A DNA stretch of 33,747 nt from Polaromonas jejuensis NBRC 106434 (GTDB lineage: Bacteria > Pseudomonadota > Gammaproteobacteria > Burkholderiales > Burkholderiaceae_C). The notes under the pieces are model-generated. The model made no database searches and was not told the DNA's origin. It was given only the letters and a program-made list of their open reading frames with translations. The stretch lies in the NCBI RefSeq assembly GCF_001598235.1, contig NZ_BCYO01000035.1:1-33747 (forward strand). Direction: 5' to 3'. Made by a program: the position numbers and the translations under genes. Positions 15,102 through 23,161 of this stretch are shown here, one piece after another. The first letter of the stretch is position 1; each line of letters begins with the position of its first letter.

Positions 15102-16148
15102 TTATTTTTTCGGCTTGCAGGTGGTCACGGAGTCCCGCTCCATCAGGCTGGGCTGGAAAATGAACTCGGCCGTCGGCAGCGCCGGGTCCGCCAGGCGGGC
15201 CATGACACGCTCGACCATGACCTGCGCCATCTCGGGCACGGGCAGGCGCACGCTGGTCATGGCCGGGTGCATCAGCGTCGAGAGGAAGACGTTGTCTATG
15301 CCGATGACCGACACGTCTTCGGGCACCGACAGGCCGGCGTCGCGAAAACCCGCCATCAGGCCGAAGGCCATCAAATCGTTCACCCCGACCACGCCAGTGG
15401 GCCGCAAAGGGGATTTCGCCAGCAGGCTGGCCTGCATGCGGCCCAGCTCACTCATCATCGAGTCGCCGTACTCGTCCACGGGGATGCCTTCAATCACCTG
15501 GGCACTGCCCTCCAGCCCGGCGTTTTTTGCCGCCGCAAGGAAGCCGCTGATTTTTTCATTGCGGCTCATGGTGCGGCCCACGGGCGTGACGAAAGCCAGC
15601 CGGGTGTGGCCGTGGGCGATCAGGTGCTGCGTCGCCAGGCGCGCCGACTCAAAGCTGTCCACCGTCACGTGGTCGATGATGGACTTGACGCCCGGCGTGG
15701 CGCGGCGGTCATAGCTCACCACCACCAGGCCGCGCGCCGCCGCGGCCTCCACGTGCTGCTCATCCACCAGGGACGAGATGATGATCACGCCGCGCACGCC
15801 GTGGGCCAGCAGATCGTCGAAAAAACGTGTTTCCTTGTCACGGTCGCGGTAGGTGTTGCCGATCATGATGCGAAAGCCGTAGCGCTCCTGCGCCAGGGTT
15901 TCGATCTCGCGCGCGATGAAGCCGTACATCGGGTTGGCCATGGACGGCACCAGCAGGCCGATCAGCGGCGTGTAGCCGGTCTTGAGCTGGCGCGCCGTGG
16001 AGTTGGGCCGGTACTTCAGCTCGGCAATCGCCGCTTCCACGCGCGCCAGCGTCTCCTTGGCCATGCGGTCGCTGCGGCCATTGAGCACGTTGGACACGGT
16101 GCTGGTGGAAACGCCAGCCCGGCTGGCGACATCTCGAATCTTGCTCAC
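15102..16148 (-). CDS. LacI-family transcriptional regulator of the TRAP operon
   Basis: A 348-residue repressor. The helix-turn-helix and hinge are KIRDVASRAGVSTSTVSNVL (residues 3-22), with a periplasmic-binding-protein-like effector domain from about residue 60 (LIGLLVPSMANPMYGFIARE to the end). The start is a GTG at 16148 with a purine-rich stretch (GAAGAAGAGAA) upstream. It is encoded inside the operon it probably controls, 25 bases after dctQM. Candidate binding sites with the CG centre usual for this family lie over the dctP promoter (19148-19173). The effector is likely the imported carboxylate or a catabolite, but nothing identifies it. Confidence 0.9.
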   Translation of the reverse strand: MSKIRDVASRAGVSTSTVSNVLNGRSDRMAKETLARVEAAIAELKYRPNSTARQLKTGYTPLIGLLVPSMANPMYGFIAREIETLAQERYGFRIMIGNTYRDRDKETRFFDDLLAHGVRGVIIISSLVDEQHVEAAAARGLVVVSYDRRATPGVKSIIDHVTVDSFESARLATQHLIAHGHTRLAFVTPVGRTMSRNEKISGFLAAAKNAGLEGSAQVIEGIPVDEYGDSMMSELGRMQASLLAKSPLRPTGVVGVNDLMAFGLMAGFRDAGLSVPEDVSVIGIDNVFLSTLMHPAMTSVRLPVPEMAQVMVERVMARLADPALPTAEFIFQPSLMERDSVTTCKPKK

Positions 16149-16173
16149 GCGCTTGTTCTCTTCTTCATTATTT

Positions 16174-18072
16174 TCAAAGCCCCATGCGGGTCGGCAGCCA
16201 CAGCGAGAACTGCGGCACCAGCACCAGCAGGATCAGGGTGACAAACAGCACCGCCAGGTATTTCATCATGGGCCGGGCGACGTTCTTGACCTCGGTGCCG
16301 GTGATGGCACAGGTCGCAAACAGGCCCAGGCCGACCGGTGGCGCAAACAGCCCCAGCCCCATGGCAATCACCAGGACGGTCCCAAAATGTAAGGGATTCA
16401 CGCCCAGCTGCGCGGCGATCGGGGTCAGCAGGGGGCCGAAGATGATGAGCGCCGGCGCGCCTTCCAGGATGGCGCCAAACACGATCATGATCAGCACCGA
16501 CAGCATCAAAAACATGATGCTGCCATACGAGTGGGCAAAGCCGATCATGAACTGCGACAGGTATTGCGGAATCTGCTGGATGGTCAGCGCAAACGACACG
16601 CTGGAGGCGGCCGCCACGATGAACAAAATGCCGCCGGCCATGGAGGCCGAGCGCACAAAGAGCTGCGCCACCGACTTGACCGTCAGCTCGCGAAAGGCCA
16701 GCCAGCCCACCACCAGCGCATAGACCACGGCAAAGGCCGAGACCTCGGTGGAGGTGGCGATGCCGGAGGTCACGCCCTTGCCTATCATCGCCACCATGAC
16801 CAGCGCCACCAGCGCGCCGCCCAGCAGGCGGAACATCGGCGTGCGCACATCAAACGCCTCGTCGGGATTGATCTTGGTGCCGACATAAATCGTCACTGCG
16901 GCCAGGGACAGCGCCAGCACCGCGGCCGGCACCAGCCCGGCCATGAAGAGCCCGGCAATCGAGATGTTGGCGACAAAACCCATGATGATCATGTTGATGC
17001 AGGGCGGAATGGTTTCAGCCATCACCGCCGTGCAGGCCAGCAGACCGGCCGTTTCGTTCGGGTCCTGTCTGGTCTTGCGCACGGCGGGCATGATGATGCC
17101 GCCGACCGCGGCGATGTCGGCCAGCTTGGAGCCCGACACGCCCGAGAAGAATGCCGTGGCCGTGATGGTGATCAGGCCCAGCCCGCCGCGCACCCGGCCG
17201 AACATGCGCAGCAGCAGCTCGATCAGCCGCGAGGACATGCCGTTGGACTCCATCAGCAGGCCGGCCAATACAAAAAAGGGAATGGCCAGCAAGACATAGT
17301 GGTCGGTGCCCGCCATCACCTGCTGTGAATACACCAGCATGGGCAGGGACGGGTCGGCCATGAAAAACACCAGCGAAGACAGCGCCAGCACAAAGGCGAT
17401 CGGCACGCCCAGCACCAGGCCGCCCAGGAAGCCGCCGGTCAACAGCATCCAGGGCTGGATGGCGTGGCCGGGCACCAGCAGGTTCCAGCCGACCACCAGC
17501 GCCACGATGGCAATGCCTATGCCCAGCGTGGACCACACCACGCGCGACGGGCCGTTGACCGCGTTGGCAACGCCAAACACCGTCATGAACAGGCTGCCGA
17601 TGACCACCGGAAAGGTGTAAATCCACTGCGGAAGACCGATGGGCGTGGTGCTGGACCATGAGTCCACCAGCAGGCCGCATGACGACACGAACAGGCAGGC
17701 CGAAACGCCCACGATGATCCAGCTGCCGAACTGGATCAGCGCCGGTTGCCATCGATCAGGCAAGAGGCCCCGGAATATATCGACGCCGACGTGCTGGCTG
17801 CGCGCCAGCACGGTGGCCGCGCCGAAGAACACCTGGATGATCATCAACGCACGGGCCACCTCCTCCGCCCAATCAAACGGGTCGTGCAGGAAGTAGCGGA
17901 AGACCACCGAGACAAAAACCACCAGCACGTCGACGGCCAGCACCGCACCGGCAGCGTACTCGGTGACCCGCATGAGCCAGGCCAGCCAGCGGCCGGGCGA
18001 ATGGCTGATGCTGAAGCCGGGCGCGGACTGTGCCGGGCCGTGCGGGATGACCGCTGATAGGCTCGCTTCCAT
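16174..18072 (-). CDS. TRAP transporter fused small and large membrane subunits (DctQM)
   Basis: A 632-residue inner-membrane protein. Residues about 30-180 form the four-helix DctQ subunit (VVFRYFLHDPFDWAEEVARA, SWSSTTPIGLPQWIY). Residues about 205-632 form the DctM large subunit (GGLVLGVPIAFVLALSS, GLLMESNGMSSRLIELL, FFSGVSGSKLADIAAVGGI, PPCINMIIMGF, GLFAPPVGLGLFATC). Separate Q and M genes are more usual; the SiaQM type is fused in the same way. It uses ion gradients to import substrate delivered by the periplasmic DctP. The ATG at 18072 lies two bases past the dctP stop codon, indicating translational coupling. Confidence 0.93.
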   Translation of the reverse strand: MEASLSAVIPHGPAQSAPGFSISHSPGRWLAWLMRVTEYAAGAVLAVDVLVVFVSVVFRYFLHDPFDWAEEVARALMIIQVFFGAATVLARSQHVGVDIFRGLLPDRWQPALIQFGSWIIVGVSACLFVSSCGLLVDSWSSTTPIGLPQWIYTFPVVIGSLFMTVFGVANAVNGPSRVVWSTLGIGIAIVALVVGWNLLVPGHAIQPWMLLTGGFLGGLVLGVPIAFVLALSSLVFFMADPSLPMLVYSQQVMAGTDHYVLLAIPFFVLAGLLMESNGMSSRLIELLLRMFGRVRGGLGLITITATAFFSGVSGSKLADIAAVGGIIMPAVRKTRQDPNETAGLLACTAVMAETIPPCINMIIMGFVANISIAGLFMAGLVPAAVLALSLAAVTIYVGTKINPDEAFDVRTPMFRLLGGALVALVMVAMIGKGVTSGIATSTEVSAFAVVYALVVGWLAFRELTVKSVAQLFVRSASMAGGILFIVAAASSVSFALTIQQIPQYLSQFMIGFAHSYGSIMFLMLSVLIMIVFGAILEGAPALIIFGPLLTPIAAQLGVNPLHFGTVLVIAMGLGLFAPPVGLGLFATCAITGTEVKNVARPMMKYLAVLFVTLILLVLVPQFSLWLPTRMGL

Positions 18073-18074
18073 GT

Positions 18075-19106
18075 TCAGCCCCGCGCTGCCGAAATGGCCG
18101 TGAAGAGCGGCGCGGTTTCGGGGTACTGTTTGGCAAAGCCGGCCCAGAGGCGGGTTTCCATTTCCTTGCGCACCATGTCGCGCTCATTTTTGGCCATGGG
18201 GCTGAAGATGATGCCCAGCTTTTTGAGGTCTTCAATGCCCTGCAGTCCTTTTTCGGTGCCGACCTTGCGCAACTGAAGGGTTGAATCGGCAGCGGCCTGC
18301 ATGAAGGCCGGACGCAGCGCCGCAGGGATTTTTTCCATGCCGCGTTTGCCCATGATGCACACCATGGGACTGAAGAGATGTTCGGTCATCCAGCAATACT
18401 TGACCACCTCGTTGAGCTTACTGGCCAGCACCGTGCCTGAATCATGTTCAAAACCGTCGACCACGCCGGTTTGCGCCGCCATGTAGAGCTCACCAAAGGA
18501 AATCGGCGTGGGAATCGCGCCCATGATCTTGAAGGTTTCAATAAACGCCGGCGTGGGCAGCACGCGCAGCTTGACGTTCTTGACGTCGGCCAGCGACTTG
18601 ACCGGTTGCTTGGTGTAGACGTTGCGCGCACCGTAATGCGCACTCCAGGTAATGACGGAACAGCCAGTGCTCTTTTGCAGCATGTCGTTGAGCCTGGCGC
18701 CGACGCCGCCGTCCAGCGCCTTGGCCACATGGTCGTAGCTGTCGAACAAATAACCCAGGTCCAGCATGCCGAACTGCGGCACCACCGTGGCCCAGATCGA
18801 GGAGCCGGTCAGCATCATGTCGATGGAGCCGACCTTGACCTGCTGCACCACGTCGCTTTCCTTGCCAAGCTGGTTGTTGGGGAAGTAATCAATCCTGATC
18901 TTGTCGCCCACGGCTTTCTTGAGGTTGGCCTGCATCAGCTGCGACCAGGCAAAGTGCGACGAATTGAGGTCGGGCAAATGCGCCGACGACAGCCGCAGCA
19001 CGACCGGGGCCTGCGCGCCGGCCAGGGTGGAAAAACCGGTCGTAGCCAGTGCGATCGAAGCGGCGGACGTCGACTGGACAAACCGGCGGCGTGAAACTGA
19101 AGTCAT
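18075..19106 (-). CDS. TRAP transporter substrate-binding protein (DctP family)
   Basis: A 343-residue periplasmic protein. The N-terminus has a Tat-type signal (SRRRFVQS, then SAASIALATTGFSTLAGAQA), so it may be exported folded. The mature part has DctP-family features: LRLSSAHLPDLNSSH, FPNNQLGKESDVVQQVKVGS, and the conserved carboxylate-binding Arg181 in VKLRVLPTP, followed by SFGELYMAAQTGVVDGFE. This Arg implies an organic acid ligand, but its identity is unknown. ATG at 19106 has AGGAG seven bases upstream. It is the first gene of the operon. A promoter (TTGACC-N18-TACAGT) and LacI-type sites lie immediately upstream. Confidence 0.93.
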   Translation of the reverse strand: MTSVSRRRFVQSTSAASIALATTGFSTLAGAQAPVVLRLSSAHLPDLNSSHFAWSQLMQANLKKAVGDKIRIDYFPNNQLGKESDVVQQVKVGSIDMMLTGSSIWATVVPQFGMLDLGYLFDSYDHVAKALDGGVGARLNDMLQKSTGCSVITWSAHYGARNVYTKQPVKSLADVKNVKLRVLPTPAFIETFKIMGAIPTPISFGELYMAAQTGVVDGFEHDSGTVLASKLNEVVKYCWMTEHLFSPMVCIMGKRGMEKIPAALRPAFMQAAADSTLQLRKVGTEKGLQGIEDLKKLGIIFSPMAKNERDMVRKEMETRLWAGFAKQYPETAPLFTAISAARG

Positions 19107-19147
19107 TTTGTCTCCTGACGGGTATGGGTATGCGGGTCACGTTCTTT

Positions 19148-19173
19148 GTAGAACGATTTACTGTATCGTTACA
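19148..19173. promoter_or_regulatory. Paired LacI-type operator sites over the dctP promoter
   Basis: Two adjacent, imperfectly symmetric sites centred on CG: GTAGAACGATTTAC (19148-19161, 10 of 14 positions symmetric) and TGTATCGTTACA (19162-19173, 10 of 12). The same stretch also reads as a perfect interrupted dyad AACGAT-N7-ATCGTT (19152-19170). It covers the -10 box and expected start site of the dctP promoter, the classic repressor position. The LacI-type protein encoded in this operon is the obvious candidate. Confidence 0.6.
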
Positions 19174-19189
19174 CCAACCACCCGGTCAA
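19160..19189 (-). promoter_or_regulatory. Promoter of the dctP-dctQM-lacI operon
   Basis: Minus strand: TTGACC (19189-19184), an 18-bp spacer, TACAGT (19165-19160). Transcription would start near 19153, giving a leader of about 46 bases before the dctP ATG. Confidence 0.55.
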
Positions 19190-19407
19190 GCCGGTTTTCA
19201 TAGGTGTTTTCCTCCGTAAACACGGGTTTTTGGGGCTTTTTTTGACGCCCAAACGGCAACGGCGCTCAAAACGGGGCACCCCGGCACCTGCGCATCCCCG
19301 TGGTCGTGCCGACTGGCAAGGTAACTACTGATTGACGGTCCGGACTGCAGGCGCGAAATTCAAATGCGCTGAAGCACCGCGAGGTTTCAAACGGGAACAG
19401 CAAACGT

Positions 19408-19422
19408 CGGCACGATTCCTGC
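19408..19422 (+). promoter_or_regulatory. Candidate sigma54 (-24/-12) promoter of the peptide ABC operon
   Basis: CGGCACG-ATTC-CTGC matches the consensus TGGCACG-N4-TTGC at 9 of 11 positions and keeps the invariant GG-N10-GC spacing (GG at 19409-19410, GC at 19421-19422). It would start transcription near 19434, about 58 bases before the TTG start. No convincing activator site was found upstream. Confidence 0.55.
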
Positions 19423-19491
19423 GTGCTGTCAACGCCGCAGGCTGCCTCCCTGTTTCAGACCACCCAGCCCTCACAAGGATAAGGATTCATC

Positions 19492-21105
19492 TTGAAATAC
19501 CCGTCTTTTCCCCTCACTCGCCGCCTCCTCTGCGCCACCGCCGCCGCGGCTTTGCTGGCCTGCCACGGCACGGCCGCCCTCGCGGCCACGCCCAAGGACA
19601 CGCTAGTGATTGCCTTCGGGTTCGACGACATCATCACGATGGATCCGGCCGAAGCCTTTGAATTGTCCGCGGGCGAAATCATGGGCAACACCTATGACCG
19701 GCTGGTAAGGCTTGACATCAACGACCCGTCCAAGCTGGTCGGCGACGTCGCCAAGTCCTGGACCGTGTCGCCCGATGGCAAGACCTACACCTTTGAACTC
19801 AAGCCCGGGCTGAAATTTGCCTCCGGCAACCCGCTCACGGCGGAAGAGGTGGCGTATTCGCTGCACCGCGCCGTCATGCTGGACAAATCCCCGGCCTTCA
19901 TCCTCACGCAATTTGGCTTCAACAAAGACAATGTGAAGGACAAGATCAAGCAGACCGGCCCGCTGACGCTCACGCTCGAAACCGACAAGGCCTTCGCCCC
20001 GACCTTTGTGCTCAACTGCCTGACGGCCAACATTGGCGCCATCGTCGACAAGAAGCTGCTGCAGTCCAAGGAGCAGAACGGCGACTGGGGCTATGGCTGG
20101 CTGAAAACCAATTACGCCGGCTCCGGCCCGCTGAAACTGCGCGAGTGGCGCGCCAATGAAATCGTGGCGCTGGAGCGCAACGACAGCTATTACGGCAACA
20201 AGTCCAAGCCGGCGCGCGTGATTTACCGGCACGTGAAGGAAGCCGCCACGCAGCGCCTGCTGCTGGAAAAAGGCGACATTGACGTGGCGCGCAACCTGAG
20301 CCCGCAGGACATCGCAGCGCTTTCGGGCAGCAAAGACATCAAGATCAGCTCGGCCCCCAAGGGCACGGTGTACTACATCAGCCTGAACCAGAAAAACGCC
20401 ACGCTGGCCAAGCCCGAAGTGCGCGAGGCCATGAAATGGCTGGTCGATTACTCGGCCATTGGCGACACGCTGATCAAGAACATCGGCGTGATCCACCAGA
20501 ACTTCCTGCCCATCGGCCTGCTGGGCGCCAGCAAGGAGAACCCCTACAAGCTGGACGTTGACAAGGCCAAGGCCCTGCTGGCCAAGGCCGGCGTGCCCAA
20601 CGGCTTCAAGGTGACGATCGACATGCGTACCATCCAGCCGGTGCAGGGCATCGTCGAGGCCTTCCAGCAAACCGCCAAACGCGCGGGCATCGAGGTCGAA
20701 ATCATTCCCGGTGACGGCAAGCAGACCCTGACCAAGTACCGTGCCCGCAGCCACGACATGTACATCGGCCAGTGGGGCGCCGACTACTGGGATCCGCACT
20801 CCAACGCCGACACCTTCACCCGCAACCCCGACAACGCCGACGATGCCAAGGCCAAGCCGCTGGCCTGGCGCAATGCCTGGGCGATTCCCGAGCTGACCAA
20901 AAAATCGGATGCCGCCGTGCTGGAGCGCGATGCCGGCAAACGCAAGGCCATGTACGAGGAACTGCAGGCCGAGTTCCGCAAGACCAGCCCCTTTGTCATG
21001 CTGTACCAGCAGACCGAAGTGGCCGCCTACCGCAGCAATGTGGACGGCCTGAAGCTGGGCCCCACGTTTGACACCAATTACATGTTCAACGTGGCCAAGC
21101 GGTGA
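19492..21105 (+). CDS. Peptide ABC transporter, periplasmic substrate-binding protein (family 5, DppA-like)
   Basis: A 537-residue extracytoplasmic receptor. The signal peptide is residues 1-31 (LTRRLLCATAAAALLACHG, cut likely after AALA). The LLAC within it could also be read as a weak lipobox. The mature protein has the family-5 signature region (KLVGDVAKSWTVSPDGKTYT followed by FELKPGLKFASGNPLTAEEVAYSL), GSGPLKLREW, and the dipeptide/oligopeptide-type C-terminal lobe. The start codon is TTG at 19492, supported by AAGGA (19481-19485) and by the signal peptide starting there. It is followed by four overlapping transporter genes and a dipeptidase gene, which favours di- or oligopeptides over nickel or glutathione as substrate. 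Confidence 0.9.
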   Translation: MKYPSFPLTRRLLCATAAAALLACHGTAALAATPKDTLVIAFGFDDIITMDPAEAFELSAGEIMGNTYDRLVRLDINDPSKLVGDVAKSWTVSPDGKTYTFELKPGLKFASGNPLTAEEVAYSLHRAVMLDKSPAFILTQFGFNKDNVKDKIKQTGPLTLTLETDKAFAPTFVLNCLTANIGAIVDKKLLQSKEQNGDWGYGWLKTNYAGSGPLKLREWRANEIVALERNDSYYGNKSKPARVIYRHVKEAATQRLLLEKGDIDVARNLSPQDIAALSGSKDIKISSAPKGTVYYISLNQKNATLAKPEVREAMKWLVDYSAIGDTLIKNIGVIHQNFLPIGLLGASKENPYKLDVDKAKALLAKAGVPNGFKVTIDMRTIQPVQGIVEAFQQTAKRAGIEVEIIPGDGKQTLTKYRARSHDMYIGQWGADYWDPHSNADTFTRNPDNADDAKAKPLAWRNAWAIPELTKKSDAAVLERDAGKRKAMYEELQAEFRKTSPFVMLYQQTEVAAYRSNVDGLKLGPTFDTNYMFNVAKR

Positions 21106-22238
21106 GCCAAGGGTTAGAGCGGGCTTTGGCAGTTCCTGATCCCCTGGCCGCAGGCCAGCACCCTCTCGGCATCGCGGTGGCACAGCCCGCTGCCGGCCGG
21201 CGCCCGGCGGGCAAACGCCTGAGTCGTCTGCTGAACGCTGCGGGCCGCTTTCTGCTGGTGATCTTGCTCACCTACCTGGGCCTGCTGGCCGTCACCTTTT
21301 TCATAGGCCGGGTGATTCCGGTCGACCCCGTGCTGGCCATCGTCGGCGACAGCGCCCCCCCGCATGTGGTCGCACGGGTCCGCGAAGAGCTGGGCCTGAA
21401 CAAGCCGCTGTACCAGCAGTTCTACATCTACATGGGCAAAGTGCTGCAGGGCGACTTCGGCACCTCGGTGCTGACGTCCAACCCGGTGATGCAGGACATA
21501 CGCCGGGCCTTCCCGGCCACGCTGGAGCTGGCCAGCCTGGGCATTCTGCTGGGCGCCGGGCTGGGCGTGCCGCTGGGCGTGTGGGCGGCCGTGCGGCGCG
21601 GCGGGCTGGTGGACCAGCTGGTGCGCGTGATCGGTCTTGTCGGTTATTCGGTGCCCATCTTCTGGCTGGGCCTGATGGCGTTGCTGGTGTTTTATGCGCG
21701 GCTGGGCTGGGTCGCCGGGCCGGGGCGCATCGATGTCAGCTACGAGTTCACGCTGGTGCAGGTCACCGGCCTGCTGCTGGTGGACACCGCGATGACTGGC
21801 GAATGGGAGGCCTTTGCCAACGTGCTCTCCCACCTGATCCTGCCGGCCTCGCTGCTGGGCTATTTTTCGCTGGCTTACATCAGCCGCATGACGCGCTCCT
21901 TCATGCTCAATGAACTGGCGCAGGAGTATGTGGTGGCCGCGCGGGCCAAGGGCCTGTCGGAGGCCCGCATCATCTGGCGCCACGCGCTGCGCAATGCCAT
22001 GGTGCCGCTGGTGACGGTGATCGCGCTGTCCTATGCCGGCCTGCTCGAAGGCTCGGTGCTGACCGAGACCGTTTTCGCCTGGCCCGGTTTGGGGCTGTAC
22101 ATCACCAACTCATTGCAAAACGCAGACATGAATGCGGTGCTGGGCGGCACCATTGTGGTGGGTTCGATTTTTATCGGCCTCAATCTGCTGTCTGATGTGC
22201 TGTACAAGCTGCTGGACCCAAGGACCCGCGTGCGATGA
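21102..22238 (+). CDS. Peptide ABC transporter permease (DppB type)
   Basis: A 378-residue inner-membrane permease. After an unusual N-terminal extension of about 45 residues come six hydrophobic segments and the BPD_transp_1 EAA loop QEYVVAARAKGLSEARIIWR, through which it contacts the ATPases. The DppB/OppB N-terminal region (VTFFIGRVIPVDPV, VARVREELGLNKPL, GDFGTSVLT) is clear. The GTG start at 21102 overlaps the stop codon of the binding-protein gene (GTGA). An internal start that would remove the Pro/Ala-rich extension is possible, but none has a better ribosome-binding site. Confidence 0.9.
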   Translation: MSQGLERALAVPDPLAAGQHPLGIAVAQPAAGRRPAGKRLSRLLNAAGRFLLVILLTYLGLLAVTFFIGRVIPVDPVLAIVGDSAPPHVVARVREELGLNKPLYQQFYIYMGKVLQGDFGTSVLTSNPVMQDIRRAFPATLELASLGILLGAGLGVPLGVWAAVRRGGLVDQLVRVIGLVGYSVPIFWLGLMALLVFYARLGWVAGPGRIDVSYEFTLVQVTGLLLVDTAMTGEWEAFANVLSHLILPASLLGYFSLAYISRMTRSFMLNELAQEYVVAARAKGLSEARIIWRHALRNAMVPLVTVIALSYAGLLEGSVLTETVFAWPGLGLYITNSLQNADMNAVLGGTIVVGSIFIGLNLLSDVLYKLLDPRTRVR

Positions 22239-23161
22239 ACAACACGACGCTTGCCAAACGAGAAGCCCTGCATGATTGGCTGATGTCGGACCGGCCGCTG
22301 TCGCGCCGCCAGGCAGCGCTAGGCCGTGCCTATAACGCCTGCCGCACCTTCTCACGCAACCGGCTGGCCATGCTGGGTTTGCTGATTGTGGTGGCGCTGG
22401 TGCCAGTGGCGCTCTTTGCCGACCTGCTGGCTCCTTATTCGGCCTACACAGGCGACTTGCGCACCACACGGCTGCTGCCGCCCTCCTGGGTGCACTGGTT
22501 GGGCACCGATGACCAGGGCCGCGACATCTTGTCGCGCCTGATTCAGGGCTCGCGCATCACGCTGTTTGTGGTGGTGCTGGTGGCCGTGCTGGCCGCGCCC
22601 ATCGGGTTGGTGGTCGGCACCGTGGCCGGTTATGCCGGCGGCATTGTGGATGCCGCGCTGATGCGCATCACGGATATTTTTCTGGCCTTCCCGCGGCTGA
22701 TTCTGGCGCTGGCCTTCGTGGCCGCGCTCGGCCCGGGCATAGAGAACGCCGTGATCGCCATTGCCATCACCTCCTGGCCGCCCTATGCGCGGCTGGCCCG
22801 TGCCGAGACCTTGACGATACGCCAGACCGACTACATTGCGGCGGTGCAGCTGCTGGGGGCCTCGCCGTGGCGCATCGTGCTGCGCCACATCATGCCGCTG
22901 TGCGTTTCGTCGGTCATCGTGCGCGTCACGCTGGACATGGCGGGCATCATCCTGACGGCGGCCGGCCTGGGCTTTCTGGGTCTGGGTGCGCAGCCGCCCA
23001 TGCCCGAATGGGGCGCCATGATTGCCAACGGCCGGCTCTATGTGCTGGACCAGTGGTGGGTGGCGGCGGCGCCAGGTGCGGCCATTTTCATCGTCAGCCT
23101 GGCGTTCAACCTGCTGGGCGACGGCTTGCGCGATGCGCTGGACCCGAAGGCTGCCAAATGA
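22235..23161 (+). CDS. Peptide ABC transporter permease (DppC type)
   Basis: A 308-residue inner-membrane permease forming the channel with the DppB-type partner. The N-terminal OppC segment (FSRNRLAMLGLLIVVALVPV, LLPPSWVHWLGTDDQGRDIL) is followed by the transport domain with the EAA loop QTDYIAAVQLLGASPWRIVL and the typical ending FNLLGDGLRDALDPK. The ATG at 22235 overlaps the preceding stop codon in an ATGA. Confidence 0.93.
   Translation: MNNTTLAKREALHDWLMSDRPLSRRQAALGRAYNACRTFSRNRLAMLGLLIVVALVPVALFADLLAPYSAYTGDLRTTRLLPPSWVHWLGTDDQGRDILSRLIQGSRITLFVVVLVAVLAAPIGLVVGTVAGYAGGIVDAALMRITDIFLAFPRLILALAFVAALGPGIENAVIAIAITSWPPYARLARAETLTIRQTDYIAAVQLLGASPWRIVLRHIMPLCVSSVIVRVTLDMAGIILTAAGLGFLGLGAQPPMPEWGAMIANGRLYVLDQWWVAAAPGAAIFIVSLAFNLLGDGLRDALDPKAAK

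Larger units (their letters stand above)
19107..19491. other. Divergent control region between the TRAP and peptide ABC operons
   Basis: 385 bases with no credible gene. The left part holds the dctP promoter and LacI-type operator sites (19148-19189). The right part holds a -24/-12 element (19408-19422) and the ribosome-binding site for the ABC operon. The middle (about 19200-19320) is T-rich then G/C-rich, with a small dyad CCGTAAACACGG, and I assign it no function. Confidence 0.65.

Noticed and set aside
13975..16241. Long plus-strand frames (579 and 393 codons) across the dehydrogenase and lacI genes
   Set aside because: Antisense to two well-recognised genes, with composition expected of shadows.
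19332..19360. TTGACG-N17-GAAATT as a sigma70 promoter for the ABC operon
   Set aside because: The -10 matches at only three of six positions; the -24/-12 element downstream is better supported.
19603..21183. Minus-strand frame of 526 codons opposite the peptide-binding protein
   Set aside because: Shadow frame; the plus strand encodes a full family-5 binding protein with signal peptide and ribosome-binding site.
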